Source: JAIVJM01 sp963816985 (GTDB taxonomy: Bacteria > Acidobacteriota > Blastocatellia > Pyrinomonadales > Pyrinomonadaceae). From it: a stretch of 64,000 bases of DNA. The notes under the pieces were generated by a model. The model had not been told where the DNA came from. It saw only the letters and a list, made by a program, of their open reading frames with translations, and did not search any database. Made by a program: the position numbers and the translations under genes. The stretch lies in assembly GCA_963816985.1 (NCBI GenBank), contig CAWFMF010000004.1, positions 4,092,001-4,156,000 on the forward strand, read 5' to 3'. How positions within the stretch are numbered: the stretch's first letter is position 1; each line of letters starts with the position of its first letter. Positions 32,669 to 40,939 of the stretch are shown here, one piece after another.

Positions 32669-33775
32669 ATGAGGCAAACGAGGGCGGTAAAGATTAAGGA
32701 CGTGCAGATCGGCGGGGGCGCGCCGGTCGTCGTGCAGTCCATGACGAAGACCGACACGTCGGACGTGGACGGGACGGTCGCGCAGATTGAAGAGATGATG
32801 CGCGCGGGCTGCGAGGTGGTGCGCCTCGCCGTCCCCGACAAGGAAGCCGCCGTCGCGCTCAAAGAGATTCGCCGCCGCGTCCCCGACGTGCCGCTCGTCG
32901 CCGACATCCACTTCCACTACAAACTGGCCCTCATGGCGCTCGAAGCGGGCGTAGATAAGCTGCGCCTGAATCCCGGCAACATCGGGGCGCACGAGCGCGT
33001 GCGTGAGGTCGTGCGCGCCGCCGCCGCGCAGAAAGTCCCGATCCGCATCGGCGTCAACGGCGGCTCTCTGGAAAAAGACCTCCTCAAGCGTTACGGCACG
33101 GCGACGCCCGAAGCGATGGTCGAATCCGCTTTGCGGCACATACAGATTCTGGAAGACCTCGACTTCCGAGACATCATCGTCTCGCTCAAGGCCTCGGACG
33201 TGCGCCGCACGGTCGCAGCTTACCGTCTGCTCTCGGCGCAGGTGGATTACCCCCTGCACCTCGGCGTGACGGAGGCGGGCACGGCCTTCGGCGGAACCAT
33301 CAAGTCGGCCATCGGCCTCGGCACGCTCCTGCACGAAGGCATCGGCGACACGATCCGCGTCTCGCTCGCCGCCGAGCCGCACGAGGAGGTGCGCGTCGCG
33401 TGGGAAATCCTGAAGTCTCTGGAGCTTCGGCAGCGCGGCGTGACGGTCGTCGCGTGCCCGACGTGCGGGCGGCTCGACGTGGATAACTTCGTCGAAATCG
33501 TGACCGAAATCGAGCGGCGGCTGGCGCACATCGAAGAGCCCTTGCACCTCTCCATCATGGGCTGCGCCGTCAACGGGCCGGGCGAGGCGCACGACTCGCA
33601 ACTCGGCGTCACCTTCGGTCGCGGCGTCGGCATGATCTTCAAAGACGGCAAGCCCTTGCGTAAGGTCGCGGGCGCGGACATCGTCGAAGCCTTCGTCGCC
33701 GAGACCGAGAAACTCGTCGCCGAAGGCGCGTCGGCCCATGCCGAACCCGTGCCGGAGTTGGTGACGATCAAGTAA
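32669..33775 (+). CDS. ispG: 4-hydroxy-3-methylbut-2-enyl diphosphate synthase
   Basis: A 368-residue [4Fe-4S] enzyme reducing MEcPP to HMBPP near the end of the MEP pathway. Cluster cysteines are visible as CPTCGR and MGCAVNGPGEA. The N-terminal TIM barrel has VQSMTKTDT, DIHFHYKLAL and RLNPGNIG. This is the short bacterial form without the extra TIM-like insert. It is placed with dxr in one operon, so two MEP steps are coregulated with carrier-lipid synthesis. Confidence 0.96.
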   Translation: MRQTRAVKIKDVQIGGGAPVVVQSMTKTDTSDVDGTVAQIEEMMRAGCEVVRLAVPDKEAAVALKEIRRRVPDVPLVADIHFHYKLALMALEAGVDKLRLNPGNIGAHERVREVVRAAAAQKVPIRIGVNGGSLEKDLLKRYGTATPEAMVESALRHIQILEDLDFRDIIVSLKASDVRRTVAAYRLLSAQVDYPLHLGVTEAGTAFGGTIKSAIGLGTLLHEGIGDTIRVSLAAEPHEEVRVAWEILKSLELRQRGVTVVACPTCGRLDVDNFVEIVTEIERRLAHIEEPLHLSIMGCAVNGPGEAHDSQLGVTFGRGVGMIFKDGKPLRKVAGADIVEAFVAETEKLVAEGASAHAEPVPELVTIK

Positions 33776-33777
33776 GG

Positions 33778-33868
33778 AAAAGCCGTAAACCGTAAACCGT
33801 GACGGGTGACAGGAGAAGGAGCTGCTGCTTCTCCTGTCACCCGTCACGGTTTACGGTTTACGGCTTTT
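33778..33868. repeat. 41-bp perfect inverted repeat between convergent stops
   Basis: Arms at 33778-33818 and 33828-33868 match at all 41 positions around a 9-base loop. They contain CCGTAAA/CCGTGAC-type units of the GTGACAG family. The element begins two bases after the ispG stop, and its last base is part of the holB stop codon. It can fold into a very stable hairpin and probably terminates both genes. Confidence 0.95.
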
Positions 33869-34908
33869 TACTCTTCCGCCATCGAGAGGAAGAGCGCGTC
33901 GGAGGCGACGCGGCGGTTGATGTTGACGGCGAGTTGGGTGCGCAGCTCTTCGACGCGCGAGAGCCAGCGGGCGGGGCGCTTCGGGGCGAGTCCCTCGCCG
34001 AGGCGGGCGATGCGTTCGCCGAGGTCTTGATTGACGAGGGGCGCGCCTTCGGCCTTGAGCGTCGAGAGCCAGAGGTCGCGGATGAGCGTTTCGAGCACGT
34101 CGAGGCGGGGCTCGAAATCCTCCTTGTGCTTCGCGTCGCTCAGCTCCTCGGCGGAGCGCAGCAGCCGCGCGCGGTCGGCCTCGAAGCCCGTCAACGCTTC
34201 GACGACGCCGAGCGCCCAGTCGCGCCGCGCGCGGTAGGCGTCGAGGTTGAACTCGACGGCGTGGCCGGGCCGCCCGCCCGCGAGCTGCGCGGCGAGCTTC
34301 GCCTCTTCGCCGGAGCGGCGCTTGCTCTTGACCATGAAGGCTTCAATCTCTTTCGCCGAGAGCGGGGCGAAGCGCACGACCTGCGCGCGCGAGCGGATGG
34401 TCGGCAGGAGGCTCGCCGGGCGCGAGGTGATGAGGACGATGTGCGTCGTCGGCGAGGGCTCTTCGAGCGTCTTCAAAAGCGCGTTGGAGGCCGCGTCGTT
34501 CAGCTTGTCGGCCTCCTCGACGATGAAGACGCGGGCCGTGCCTTCGAACGGGCGGAAGTTGCTCTCGTATTCCAAATCACGAATCGCGTCAACGAGGATG
34601 GCGCGCGAATAGGGAATCACCTGCCCGACATCTTTGTGCTCGCTCCAAATGACTTTCTTGTGGGCGTCCCTGTCATCCTCGGCGGGGAACTGAAATTTCC
34701 CCGTGCGCACGCAGGCCGCACAGACGCCGCACGCCTCGACGCCGACGCGGGCCGTGCAGTTGAAGGCGCGCGCCAGCTCAAGAGCGAAGAGCTTCTTCCC
34801 TAAGCCTTCCTCGCCCGCGAACAGCAGCGCGCCGGGGACGCGCCCCTGCCGAAGCATCCGGCGCAAACCCTCCTTCGCGCGCTCGTTACCGATGAGACTG
34901 TCGAACAT
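33868..34908 (-). CDS. holB: DNA polymerase III delta' subunit
   Basis: A 346-residue clamp-loader AAA+ subunit. The Walker A-like loop is GEEGLGKKLFAL, a zinc module is CGVCAACVRTGKF (with an upstream Cys), sensor motif LLKTLEEPSPTTHIVLITSRP is present, and RSRAQVVRFAPLS is typical of DnaX/HolB. It loads the sliding clamp together with the tau/gamma and delta subunits. It follows tmk, a common pairing in bacteria. Confidence 0.94.
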   Translation of the reverse strand: MFDSLIGNERAKEGLRRMLRQGRVPGALLFAGEEGLGKKLFALELARAFNCTARVGVEACGVCAACVRTGKFQFPAEDDRDAHKKVIWSEHKDVGQVIPYSRAILVDAIRDLEYESNFRPFEGTARVFIVEEADKLNDAASNALLKTLEEPSPTTHIVLITSRPASLLPTIRSRAQVVRFAPLSAKEIEAFMVKSKRRSGEEAKLAAQLAGGRPGHAVEFNLDAYRARRDWALGVVEALTGFEADRARLLRSAEELSDAKHKEDFEPRLDVLETLIRDLWLSTLKAEGAPLVNQDLGERIARLGEGLAPKRPARWLSRVEELRTQLAVNINRRVASDALFLSMAEE

Positions 34909-34916
34909 GGATAAGG

Positions 34917-34998
34917 AAGTCGGGAGTCGGGAGTCTCGGAGTCTGGAGTCAAAAGCAAGAAGTCTGTCTTTGACTCACGACTCCGAGACTCCTGACTG
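34917..34998. repeat. Heptad hairpin, units AGTCGGG/AGTCTCG
   Basis: Units AGTCGGG, AGTCGGG, AGTCTCG and related heptamers form the left arm. GACTCACGACTCCGAGACTCC forms the right arm with a few mismatches. The loop is about 25 bases. It fills the tmk-holB gap within the minus-strand operon. Confidence 0.82.
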
Positions 34999-35003
34999 TT
35001 CTT

Positions 35004-35642
35004 TCAGACTTTCGTTTCGATGAAGGGCATGACGAGTTTCATGACCTGCGACTGTGTTTCCTGAACCGAGACGCCCGCGTCTATGACGTAGACGCGGGCG
35101 GGCTCGGCGGCGGCGATGCGGAGGTAGGCGTCGCGGACGCGCGTGTGGAAGGCGGCGTCCTCGGCGTCGAGGCGGTCGCGCTTATCCCCTTTCAGCGAAC
35201 GCTGCTCGGCGCGGCGGACGCTCTCCTCGACCGTGAGGTCGAAGATGAGCGTCATGTCGGGCATCAAGCCGCCGGTCGCGAGCGCGATGACTTCGGAAAC
35301 AATCTCTTCGGGGAAGCCGCGGCCCGCACCCTGATAGGCCACGGTCGCGTCGGCGTAGCGGTCGGAGAGGACGAACTGGCCCGCCTCCAAAGCGGGGCGG
35401 ACGAGGCGGCGGACGTGCTGCGCGCGGTCGGCGGCGTAGAGCAGAAGCTCGGCGAGCGGGTCAACCTGCTCCTCGGCGTCGAGCACGAGATTGCGGACGC
35501 GCTCGCCGAGGGGCGTGCCGCCGGGCTCGCGCGTCGAAACGACCTCGTGGCCGCGCAGGCGCAGCTCGCTCGCGAGCATCCTCAGTTGCGTGGACTTGCC
35601 GCTCCCGTCAATGCCTTCGAAGGTAATAAAAGCTGAGGCCAA
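35004..35642 (-). CDS. tmk: Thymidylate kinase
   Basis: A 212-residue dTMP kinase needed for dTTP supply. The P-loop is FEGIDGSGKSTQ near residue 8, STREPGGTPLGE is the DR/P-type base-binding segment, and LSDRYADATVAYQGAGRG carries the DRY motif. Length is normal. It sits between hfq and holB, linking nucleotide supply with the clamp loader. Confidence 0.96.
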   Translation of the reverse strand: MASAFITFEGIDGSGKSTQLRMLASELRLRGHEVVSTREPGGTPLGERVRNLVLDAEEQVDPLAELLLYAADRAQHVRRLVRPALEAGQFVLSDRYADATVAYQGAGRGFPEEIVSEVIALATGGLMPDMTLIFDLTVEESVRRAEQRSLKGDKRDRLDAEDAAFHTRVRDAYLRIAAAEPARVYVIDAGVSVQETQSQVMKLVMPFIETKV

Positions 35643-35690
35643 GTGTGGTTCCGTCTCCGTCTCGTCTGTGCTTCGGGCGGGGAGAGGGGG

Positions 35691-35996
35691 TCAGCCTTCG
35701 GAGCGCCCCGTCGTCTGTTCGGCGTTAGCTTCGGCGTGGTGTTCCGCGTGGTGCGCGGGCGGCGGTCGGTGCTCGCCCGTCTGTCGGCGCGCGTGGAGGA
35801 TGGTCGAGATGGCGTGTTTGAAGATGAGCTGCTCCTGCGCGCCCGATTCGAGGAGCACGGAGAACTTGTCGAAGCTCTTGATGCGGCCCGAAAGCTTCGC
35901 GCCGTTCATCAAGTAGATCGTCACCGTGTCCTTCTCGCGGCGCACCGTATTCAAAAACGCGTCCTGAATGTTCTGGGGAGTTGATTTCGTGTCCAC
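35691..35996 (-). CDS. hfq: RNA chaperone Hfq
   Basis: A 101-residue protein from GTG 35996 (TTG 36023 would add nine residues). It has the Sm1 motif (VTIYLMNGAKLSGRIKSFDKFSVLLE) and the Sm2 motif FKHAIST (YKHAIST in enterobacteria). Hfq forms hexamers that pair small RNAs with mRNAs. After the Sm fold, a 30-residue tail rich in His, Pro and Ala (HRPPPAHHAEHHAEANAEQ) replaces the usual acidic or Gly-rich tail. It is adjacent to miaA, the classical order. Confidence 0.95.
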   Translation of the reverse strand: MDTKSTPQNIQDAFLNTVRREKDTVTIYLMNGAKLSGRIKSFDKFSVLLESGAQEQLIFKHAISTILHARRQTGEHRPPPAHHAEHHAEANAEQTTGRSEG

Positions 35997-36051
35997 AGCC
36001 GACCCTGCCTGTTCCGTTATCAAAATTAAGGAGCTTTCAGATTACACCCAT

Positions 36052-36090
36052 TAAGTTCAAAGTTCGAAAGTTTAAGTGGTTCAAAGTTTA
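36052..36090. repeat. Short run of TTCAAAG-type heptamers
   Basis: Imperfect copies of TTCAAAG (TTCAAAG, TTCGAAAG, GTTCAAAG) occur in direct orientation between miaA and hfq. No matching inverted arm is seen, so it may be a decayed or half element of the heptad family. Confidence 0.55.
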
Positions 36091-36114
36091 CGAGACGAAT
36101 GGCGGCGTCCCGGT

Positions 36115-37056
36115 TTAGATGCCGAGACGGGCGGCGACCCGTTCCAGCGCGGCGGGGTCTTCGCCGAAGCCCTCGACCCATTCGACTCCGGACTCGCGGC
36201 GGAACCATGTGAGCTGCCGCTTGGCGTAATGGCGCACGTCGAGCTGCGTCTGCGCGACGGCGCTTTCGAGCGAACGCTCGCCGCGCAGGTGTTCGACGAC
36301 GCGGCGATAGCCGTGCGCGCCGAGCGCGTTCGACGCCGCCGGGACGCCCCGCGCGAGGAGGCCGCTCACCTCCTCGACGAGCCCGGCGCGGAAGTGCGCC
36401 TCGGCGCGCGCGTCAATGCGCGCGTAAAGCTCGGCGCGCGGCGGGTTGAGGGCGAAGACGCGGAGCCGCGCGGCGTGCGGCGGCGGCGCGGGCCGCATGT
36501 GTCTCTGCGCGGAGTAGGGGACGCCGGTCTGCAAGCGGACTTCGAGGGCGCGCTGGACGCGCGACCAGTTGCGCGGCGGAATCCGCGCGGCGGCCTGCGG
36601 GTCGAGACGTTTGAGGAGCCGGTGAAGATGCTCCGCGCCGCGACTCTCTCGCAGGACGATGAGGCGTCGGCGCAAGCCCTCGTCCGTCGGCGGGCTCTCG
36701 AAGAAGGGCTCGCGCAACGCGCGGAGGTAGAAGCCGGAGCCGCCGACGAGCAGGGCCGTGCGCCCGCGCGCTTCAATCTCTTCAATCGTCCGCAAGGCGT
36801 CGCGCGCCCAGTCGCCCGCCGTGTAGTTGACTTCGGGCGGGACGAAATCAATCAGGTGATGCGGCACGCCGCGCCGCTCTTCGAAGGGGACTTTGGCGGT
36901 CGCGATTTCAATCTCGCGGTAGACCTGCACGGAGTCGCAGTTGACGACCTCGCCCCCGGCGCGCAAGGCGAGCGCGATGCCGAGGTCGCTCTTGCCGGAG
37001 GCCGTGGGGCCGACGACGGCGATGATGGGTCTTGTCTCTGTGTTGTTTGAAGTCAC
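36115..37056 (-). CDS. miaA: tRNA dimethylallyltransferase
   Basis: A 313-residue enzyme adding the dimethylallyl group to A37 of tRNAs reading UNN codons. VVGPTASGKSDLGIALA at residues 12-28 is the P-loop and NCDSVQVYREIEIATAKV the catalytic Asp region. The prenyl donor comes from the isoprenoid pathway encoded just upstream in the window. The start is GTG 37056, overlapping the stop of a tiny upstream reading frame. Followed by hfq. Confidence 0.96.
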   Translation of the reverse strand: MTSNNTETRPIIAVVGPTASGKSDLGIALALRAGGEVVNCDSVQVYREIEIATAKVPFEERRGVPHHLIDFVPPEVNYTAGDWARDALRTIEEIEARGRTALLVGGSGFYLRALREPFFESPPTDEGLRRRLIVLRESRGAEHLHRLLKRLDPQAAARIPPRNWSRVQRALEVRLQTGVPYSAQRHMRPAPPPHAARLRVFALNPPRAELYARIDARAEAHFRAGLVEEVSGLLARGVPAASNALGAHGYRRVVEHLRGERSLESAVAQTQLDVRHYAKRQLTWFRRESGVEWVEGFGEDPAALERVAARLGI

Positions 37057-37148
37057 GCGGGGGGCGAGAGGAGGCGGAAAAAGACGACCGCCCAGATGAG
37101 CGCCAGCAGCGCGAGCGCGCCGAGGAGTTGTGCACGAGAGAAACGCAT
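37053..37148 (-). CDS. Possible 31-residue single-pass membrane peptide
   Basis: An ATG-initiated frame encodes a short basic start (MRFSRAQ), one membrane helix (LLGALALLALIWAVVFF) and RLLSPPA. Its TGA overlaps the miaA GTG start (GTGA), which suggests translational coupling. No clear ribosome site precedes it and no family is recognised, so it could also be chance. It sits between the SpoIID-like gene and miaA. Confidence 0.4.
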   Translation of the reverse strand: MRFSRAQLLGALALLALIWAVVFFRLLSPPA

Positions 37149-37195
37149 CGAAGAGTTCAAAGGAGAAGGGCGGCTATTTCATCAACGTCAACGCG

Positions 37196-39472
37196 TCAAT
37201 ACATCTTCGTCAGACTGATGCCCGTGTAGTAAGACTTCAAAATCTTTTCGTAGCTCATCCCGGCGCGCGCGAGCCCATAAGCCCCGACCTGACACATCCC
37301 GACGCCGTGGCCCCATCCGCGCCCGCGCAGCGTAAACCTCGTGACACGTCCCGCCTCGTCGAAGTCGCGCTCGATGACGAAGAGCTGTTCGCGCAGGCCG
37401 AGGGCCGAGCGGATTCTCCCGCCGCGCACGTGCGCCGTGCCCTTCGTGCCGACGACTTCAAGGTCGAGCACGCGGCCCGACGCGCCGCGACTGCGGACGC
37501 GCATGTCGAGAAGAGCGCCGACGCCGGAAGCCCAACGCGAGAGGCGCGACGAGACCTCCGGGGGCGTCAAAGTCTCCGTCCAGAAGGCGTAGGTGGAGCT
37601 GTGGTCTGACGCCGCGCCGCTCCGCGTGGGCCTGACTTCGAGATAGTCAACTTCGCCGTTTGCGTCCGTGTGGAAAGAGACCGACTCGCCGCCCACGAGG
37701 TTGACTTCGCGCACGGGGAAGAAAGTCTCGCCGAAGGAGCGGAAGAGATAAGCCTGAGACGTGACCTTCAACGTGCGCTCCGGCCCCTTCGTCGCGCGGA
37801 CGAGGAGCGAGCCGTCGGTGGTCAAACGCGCCGTCGCCGTTTGCAGTCGGAGCAGGTCGCGCGCTTCGAGCGTGCGCGCCAGAAGTTTTAAGGCGCGCGC
37901 GCGCGAAAGGGGTTGGCGCGGGCGGAGCGTCGCGTCGGGGAGGAGCGTCAAGTAGCCTTCGCGGAGGAACGAGGCGACATCGGCGCGATTCTTTTCGGGC
38001 ACGGCGTCGGCGTCGCGGAAGGAGAGGAAGTATTCAACGTCGGCGCGGTTGAGGAGCACGCCGCCACGGCTCTCGCCGTCGAGCGCCTGAGCGAAGGCGG
38101 TGCAGAAGCCCGCGGGCCGCGTCGCTTCGGCGTTGACGGTCGCGGTCGTCTGTCGCGTCAGTTGCGCGACCTTCAAGAGAAGCGTCCGCACCTCTTCGAC
38201 GCCGACCGGGGCGGCGAGCCATTCGTCTTCGAGACGCGAGGGCAGAGCCGTAAAACCGTGCGCGGCGAGGAGCGCGGCGTCGCGGGCGCTCGAAGAGTGC
38301 TCGGCGGACTTGATGTCGGGCAGCTCGCGCGAGGTGCGGATGTTCGAGGCGACGAAGCCGTCGCCGTGCTCCAAAGCACATTCTCGCGCGCGCAGATACG
38401 GTGGTGCGTCGCCGCCGAAGATTTGCTCGGCGTTCTCGGTGTGGCCGCCGCAGGTCGAAGTGTAGAGCGCGTTGATGGGGCGGCCTTCGAAGGTGGCGAC
38501 GCGGCCCCGCGTCTCTGAGACGGCGCGGTCGGTCAAGGGGTGTTCGGTCGAGCGACCGCCGTAGACCTGCGAGCGCGTGGTCGGCAAAAGGTCGAAGCCC
38601 TGCGACTGGAACTGTCCGAGGTTGCTGACGGCGTAGGTGCGGGCGGCGACGGCCTGCGCCTTCAAGGCTTCGAGCGCGGGGAAGCCGCCCGGCGAAAGCT
38701 CGTTCGGGACGACGCCGCGGACGTACTCTTCGAGCGGCACGACGTTGACGACCGTCAAAGTCCCGCGCGTGTTGGCGAAGACTTCGAGCTGACCACGGTA
38801 AGGTTTTTCGTTGAAGCGGACGGGATGCAGCGCCTCGTCTTCGGAGGCGAAGAGGACGGGCGCGCGCACGTCGGCGAGCGGCCTCGTGTTGCCCGGCTCG
38901 TAGAGCACCGCGCCGCGCGTCGCGACGCTCGTGCGCGAGGCGAGACGCACGCCGCCCCTCGAAGCGTTCGCCGCATCCGGCTTCGACGGCACGGAGCGGG
39001 CCGTCTTGATTTCGCTCCTCGGCGCGGTCTTGCTTTCCTTCGGAGAGATGGAGGGATTCGGCGGCGCGGTCGTCCGCGCGGAAGCCGTCTCCATCAAATC
39101 ATCTTCGGACTGAATGTCCGGCGGCATTGCGTCCGGAGGCGGCAGGACGCGCGGCTCGATGCGGACGCGTGCGAGTTCGATTTGTTCGGTTCCCGCCCCG
39201 TCCACGCGCAGAAGCCGCCCCGTGGTCGAGACCGTGACGGAGCGCGCGTTGGTCGCGAGGCCGATGCGGATGAAGGGCTCGGCAGTAAGACGAGCGGCGG
39301 GCGTCTCAACCTCCGTGGAGGTCTGTGCCGGTTGCTGAACTTCGGGCGTGGGCGTGTTGACGCGCCGGGGCCGCGTGCGCGCGCCGTCCTGCGCACGCGG
39401 CGCGAAGGAGGGGCAGAGGAGCGCGCAGGCTAAAGCGGGCGCGAGAAGAAATCTGTGGAGGGAGGAACGCAT
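37196..39472 (-). CDS. SpoIID/LytB-domain exported protein
   Basis: A 758-residue protein from ATG 39472, with a signal peptide (residues 1-28). A Pro- and Thr-rich linker and a beta-rich region precede the SpoIID domain near residues 240-420 (VVPLEEYVRGVVPNELSPG, LKAQAVAARTYA, STCGGHTE). The extreme C-terminus RGWGHGVGMCQVGAYGLA followed by YYTGISL completes the SpoIID signature, so the domain is split by a long insert carrying an S-layer-homology-like stretch (FLREGYLTLLPDATLRPRQPLSRA). SpoIID-type enzymes are lytic transglycosylases cutting denuded glycan strands. There is no evidence of sporulation here, so a wall-remodelling role is more likely. Confidence 0.87.
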   Translation of the reverse strand: MRSSLHRFLLAPALACALLCPSFAPRAQDGARTRPRRVNTPTPEVQQPAQTSTEVETPAARLTAEPFIRIGLATNARSVTVSTTGRLLRVDGAGTEQIELARVRIEPRVLPPPDAMPPDIQSEDDLMETASARTTAPPNPSISPKESKTAPRSEIKTARSVPSKPDAANASRGGVRLASRTSVATRGAVLYEPGNTRPLADVRAPVLFASEDEALHPVRFNEKPYRGQLEVFANTRGTLTVVNVVPLEEYVRGVVPNELSPGGFPALEALKAQAVAARTYAVSNLGQFQSQGFDLLPTTRSQVYGGRSTEHPLTDRAVSETRGRVATFEGRPINALYTSTCGGHTENAEQIFGGDAPPYLRARECALEHGDGFVASNIRTSRELPDIKSAEHSSSARDAALLAAHGFTALPSRLEDEWLAAPVGVEEVRTLLLKVAQLTRQTTATVNAEATRPAGFCTAFAQALDGESRGGVLLNRADVEYFLSFRDADAVPEKNRADVASFLREGYLTLLPDATLRPRQPLSRARALKLLARTLEARDLLRLQTATARLTTDGSLLVRATKGPERTLKVTSQAYLFRSFGETFFPVREVNLVGGESVSFHTDANGEVDYLEVRPTRSGAASDHSSTYAFWTETLTPPEVSSRLSRWASGVGALLDMRVRSRGASGRVLDLEVVGTKGTAHVRGGRIRSALGLREQLFVIERDFDEAGRVTRFTLRGRGWGHGVGMCQVGAYGLARAGMSYEKILKSYYTGISLTKMY

Positions 39473-39559
39473 CGGCTCAAGTCTGAAAGTCGGCACTGCG
39501 AGGCCGGAGCGAGGGGAGCGTCCGCCGCCCGTATAGTACAACATTTTCGCCCGGCGGAA

Positions 39560-40939
39560 TCAGCCGAAGAGGAAGACGCGCACGAGGCCGAGCAGTCCGC
39601 CGCAGAGCACGACCCAGAGCACTTCGAGCTTGAGGAAGTAGAGTGAGAGGAAGGCGGCCACGCCGAGGAGCGCGGCGAACCAGTCCGTGCCGCCGTCGAG
39701 CCCTCGCGGCCAGATGACCGCCGCGCCGAAGACGAGCGCGAGGTTGAGGATGACGCCGACCACCGCCGCCGTGACGCCGGAGAGCGCGCCCGTCAAACTC
39801 CGTTTGCCCCGGATGACTTCGATGTAAGGCGCGCCGACGAAGATGAAGACGAAGCAGGGGAGGAAGGTGACGTAGGTCGTCAGGAGCGCGCCCAGAACGG
39901 CGCTCGGCGCGGGGCTCATCCCTCCGGGCGGGTGGTTCCACGCGGCCATGAAGCCGACGAACTGCAAGACCATGATGAGCGGCCCCGGCGTCGTCTCGGC
40001 GAGCGCGAGTCCGTCCACGGCCTGCGCGGGCGAGAGCCAGTTGAAGGGCGCGGTGGTCACGGCCTGCGTCACGTAAGCGAGGACGGCATACGCGCCGCCG
40101 AAGGTGACGAGCGCGGCCTTCGTGAAGAAGACGTACTCCTGCGAATGCACGCCGCCCCACCCGCGCACCGCGACGAGCAGCGCGAAAGGAAGAAGCCACA
40201 GCGCGACCCCGACCAAGAGCACGCGGACGGCGCGCGACCTCGAAGGGAGCGTGTGCGCGGGCGGCGGGGCGTGGTCGTCTATGACGAGCGGCAACAAGCC
40301 TTCGTCAAACGTCGCGCTCTCGCCCGCCTTCGGCCCTTTCTTCAAATCCTTCGGCGCGAAAGTCTCAGGCCAGAGACGCGCGCCGAAGAAGCCGACGAGC
40401 CCCGCGCCGAGCACGATGAGGGGGAAGGGGACGTGCAGGAAGTAGATGCTTACGAAGGCGGCGGCGGCGATGGCGAAGTGCGCGCGGCGCTTGAGTGCGC
40501 GACCGCCGATCTTCAGCACGGCCTCGACGACGATGGCGACGACGACCGGCTTGAAGCCGACGAGAAGGCCGGAAACGAAAGTCGTGTTGCCGTGCGCGGC
40601 GTAGACGTAGGAGAGCGCGAGCAGGATGAAGATCGAGGGGATGACGAAGAACGCGCCTGCCACGATGCCGCCCCACGTGCGGTGCATCAGCCAGCCGATG
40701 TAGACGGCAAGCTGCATCGCTTCGGGGCCGGGCAGGAGCATGCAGTAGTTGAGGGCGTGCAGGAAACGCTCTTCCGAAATCCAGCGCCGCCGCTCGACCA
40801 ACTCGCGGTGCATGATGGCAATCTGCCCCGCCGGGCCGCCGAATGAAATCCAGCCGAGCTTGAGCCAGAAGCGGAACGCCTCGGAGAAGGTGACGGTGCG
40901 GCCTCGTCGTCGGGCCGCGCCCTCTTCGGCTTCGCTCAT
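39560..40939 (-). CDS. chrA: Chromate efflux transporter (CHR family)
   Basis: A 459-residue membrane protein of the long-chain CHR family: two homologous halves, each beginning with a FWLKLGWISFGGPAGQIA-type or FFTKAALVTFGGAYAVL-type motif, and EATPGPL-type signatures (LPGPEAMQLAVYIGW, ETTPGPLIMVLQFVGF). About eleven membrane segments. The family exports chromate; some members may move other oxyanions. Its ATG overlaps the stop of the serine hydrolase (ATGA). Confidence 0.92.
   Translation of the reverse strand: MSEAEEGAARRRGRTVTFSEAFRFWLKLGWISFGGPAGQIAIMHRELVERRRWISEERFLHALNYCMLLPGPEAMQLAVYIGWLMHRTWGGIVAGAFFVIPSIFILLALSYVYAAHGNTTFVSGLLVGFKPVVVAIVVEAVLKIGGRALKRRAHFAIAAAAFVSIYFLHVPFPLIVLGAGLVGFFGARLWPETFAPKDLKKGPKAGESATFDEGLLPLVIDDHAPPPAHTLPSRSRAVRVLLVGVALWLLPFALLVAVRGWGGVHSQEYVFFTKAALVTFGGAYAVLAYVTQAVTTAPFNWLSPAQAVDGLALAETTPGPLIMVLQFVGFMAAWNHPPGGMSPAPSAVLGALLTTYVTFLPCFVFIFVGAPYIEVIRGKRSLTGALSGVTAAVVGVILNLALVFGAAVIWPRGLDGGTDWFAALLGVAAFLSLYFLKLEVLWVVLCGGLLGLVRVFLFG

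Noticed and set aside
36076..37050. A 324-codon plus-strand frame opposite miaA
   Set aside because: miaA has all its motifs on the minus strand; the opposite frame has none.
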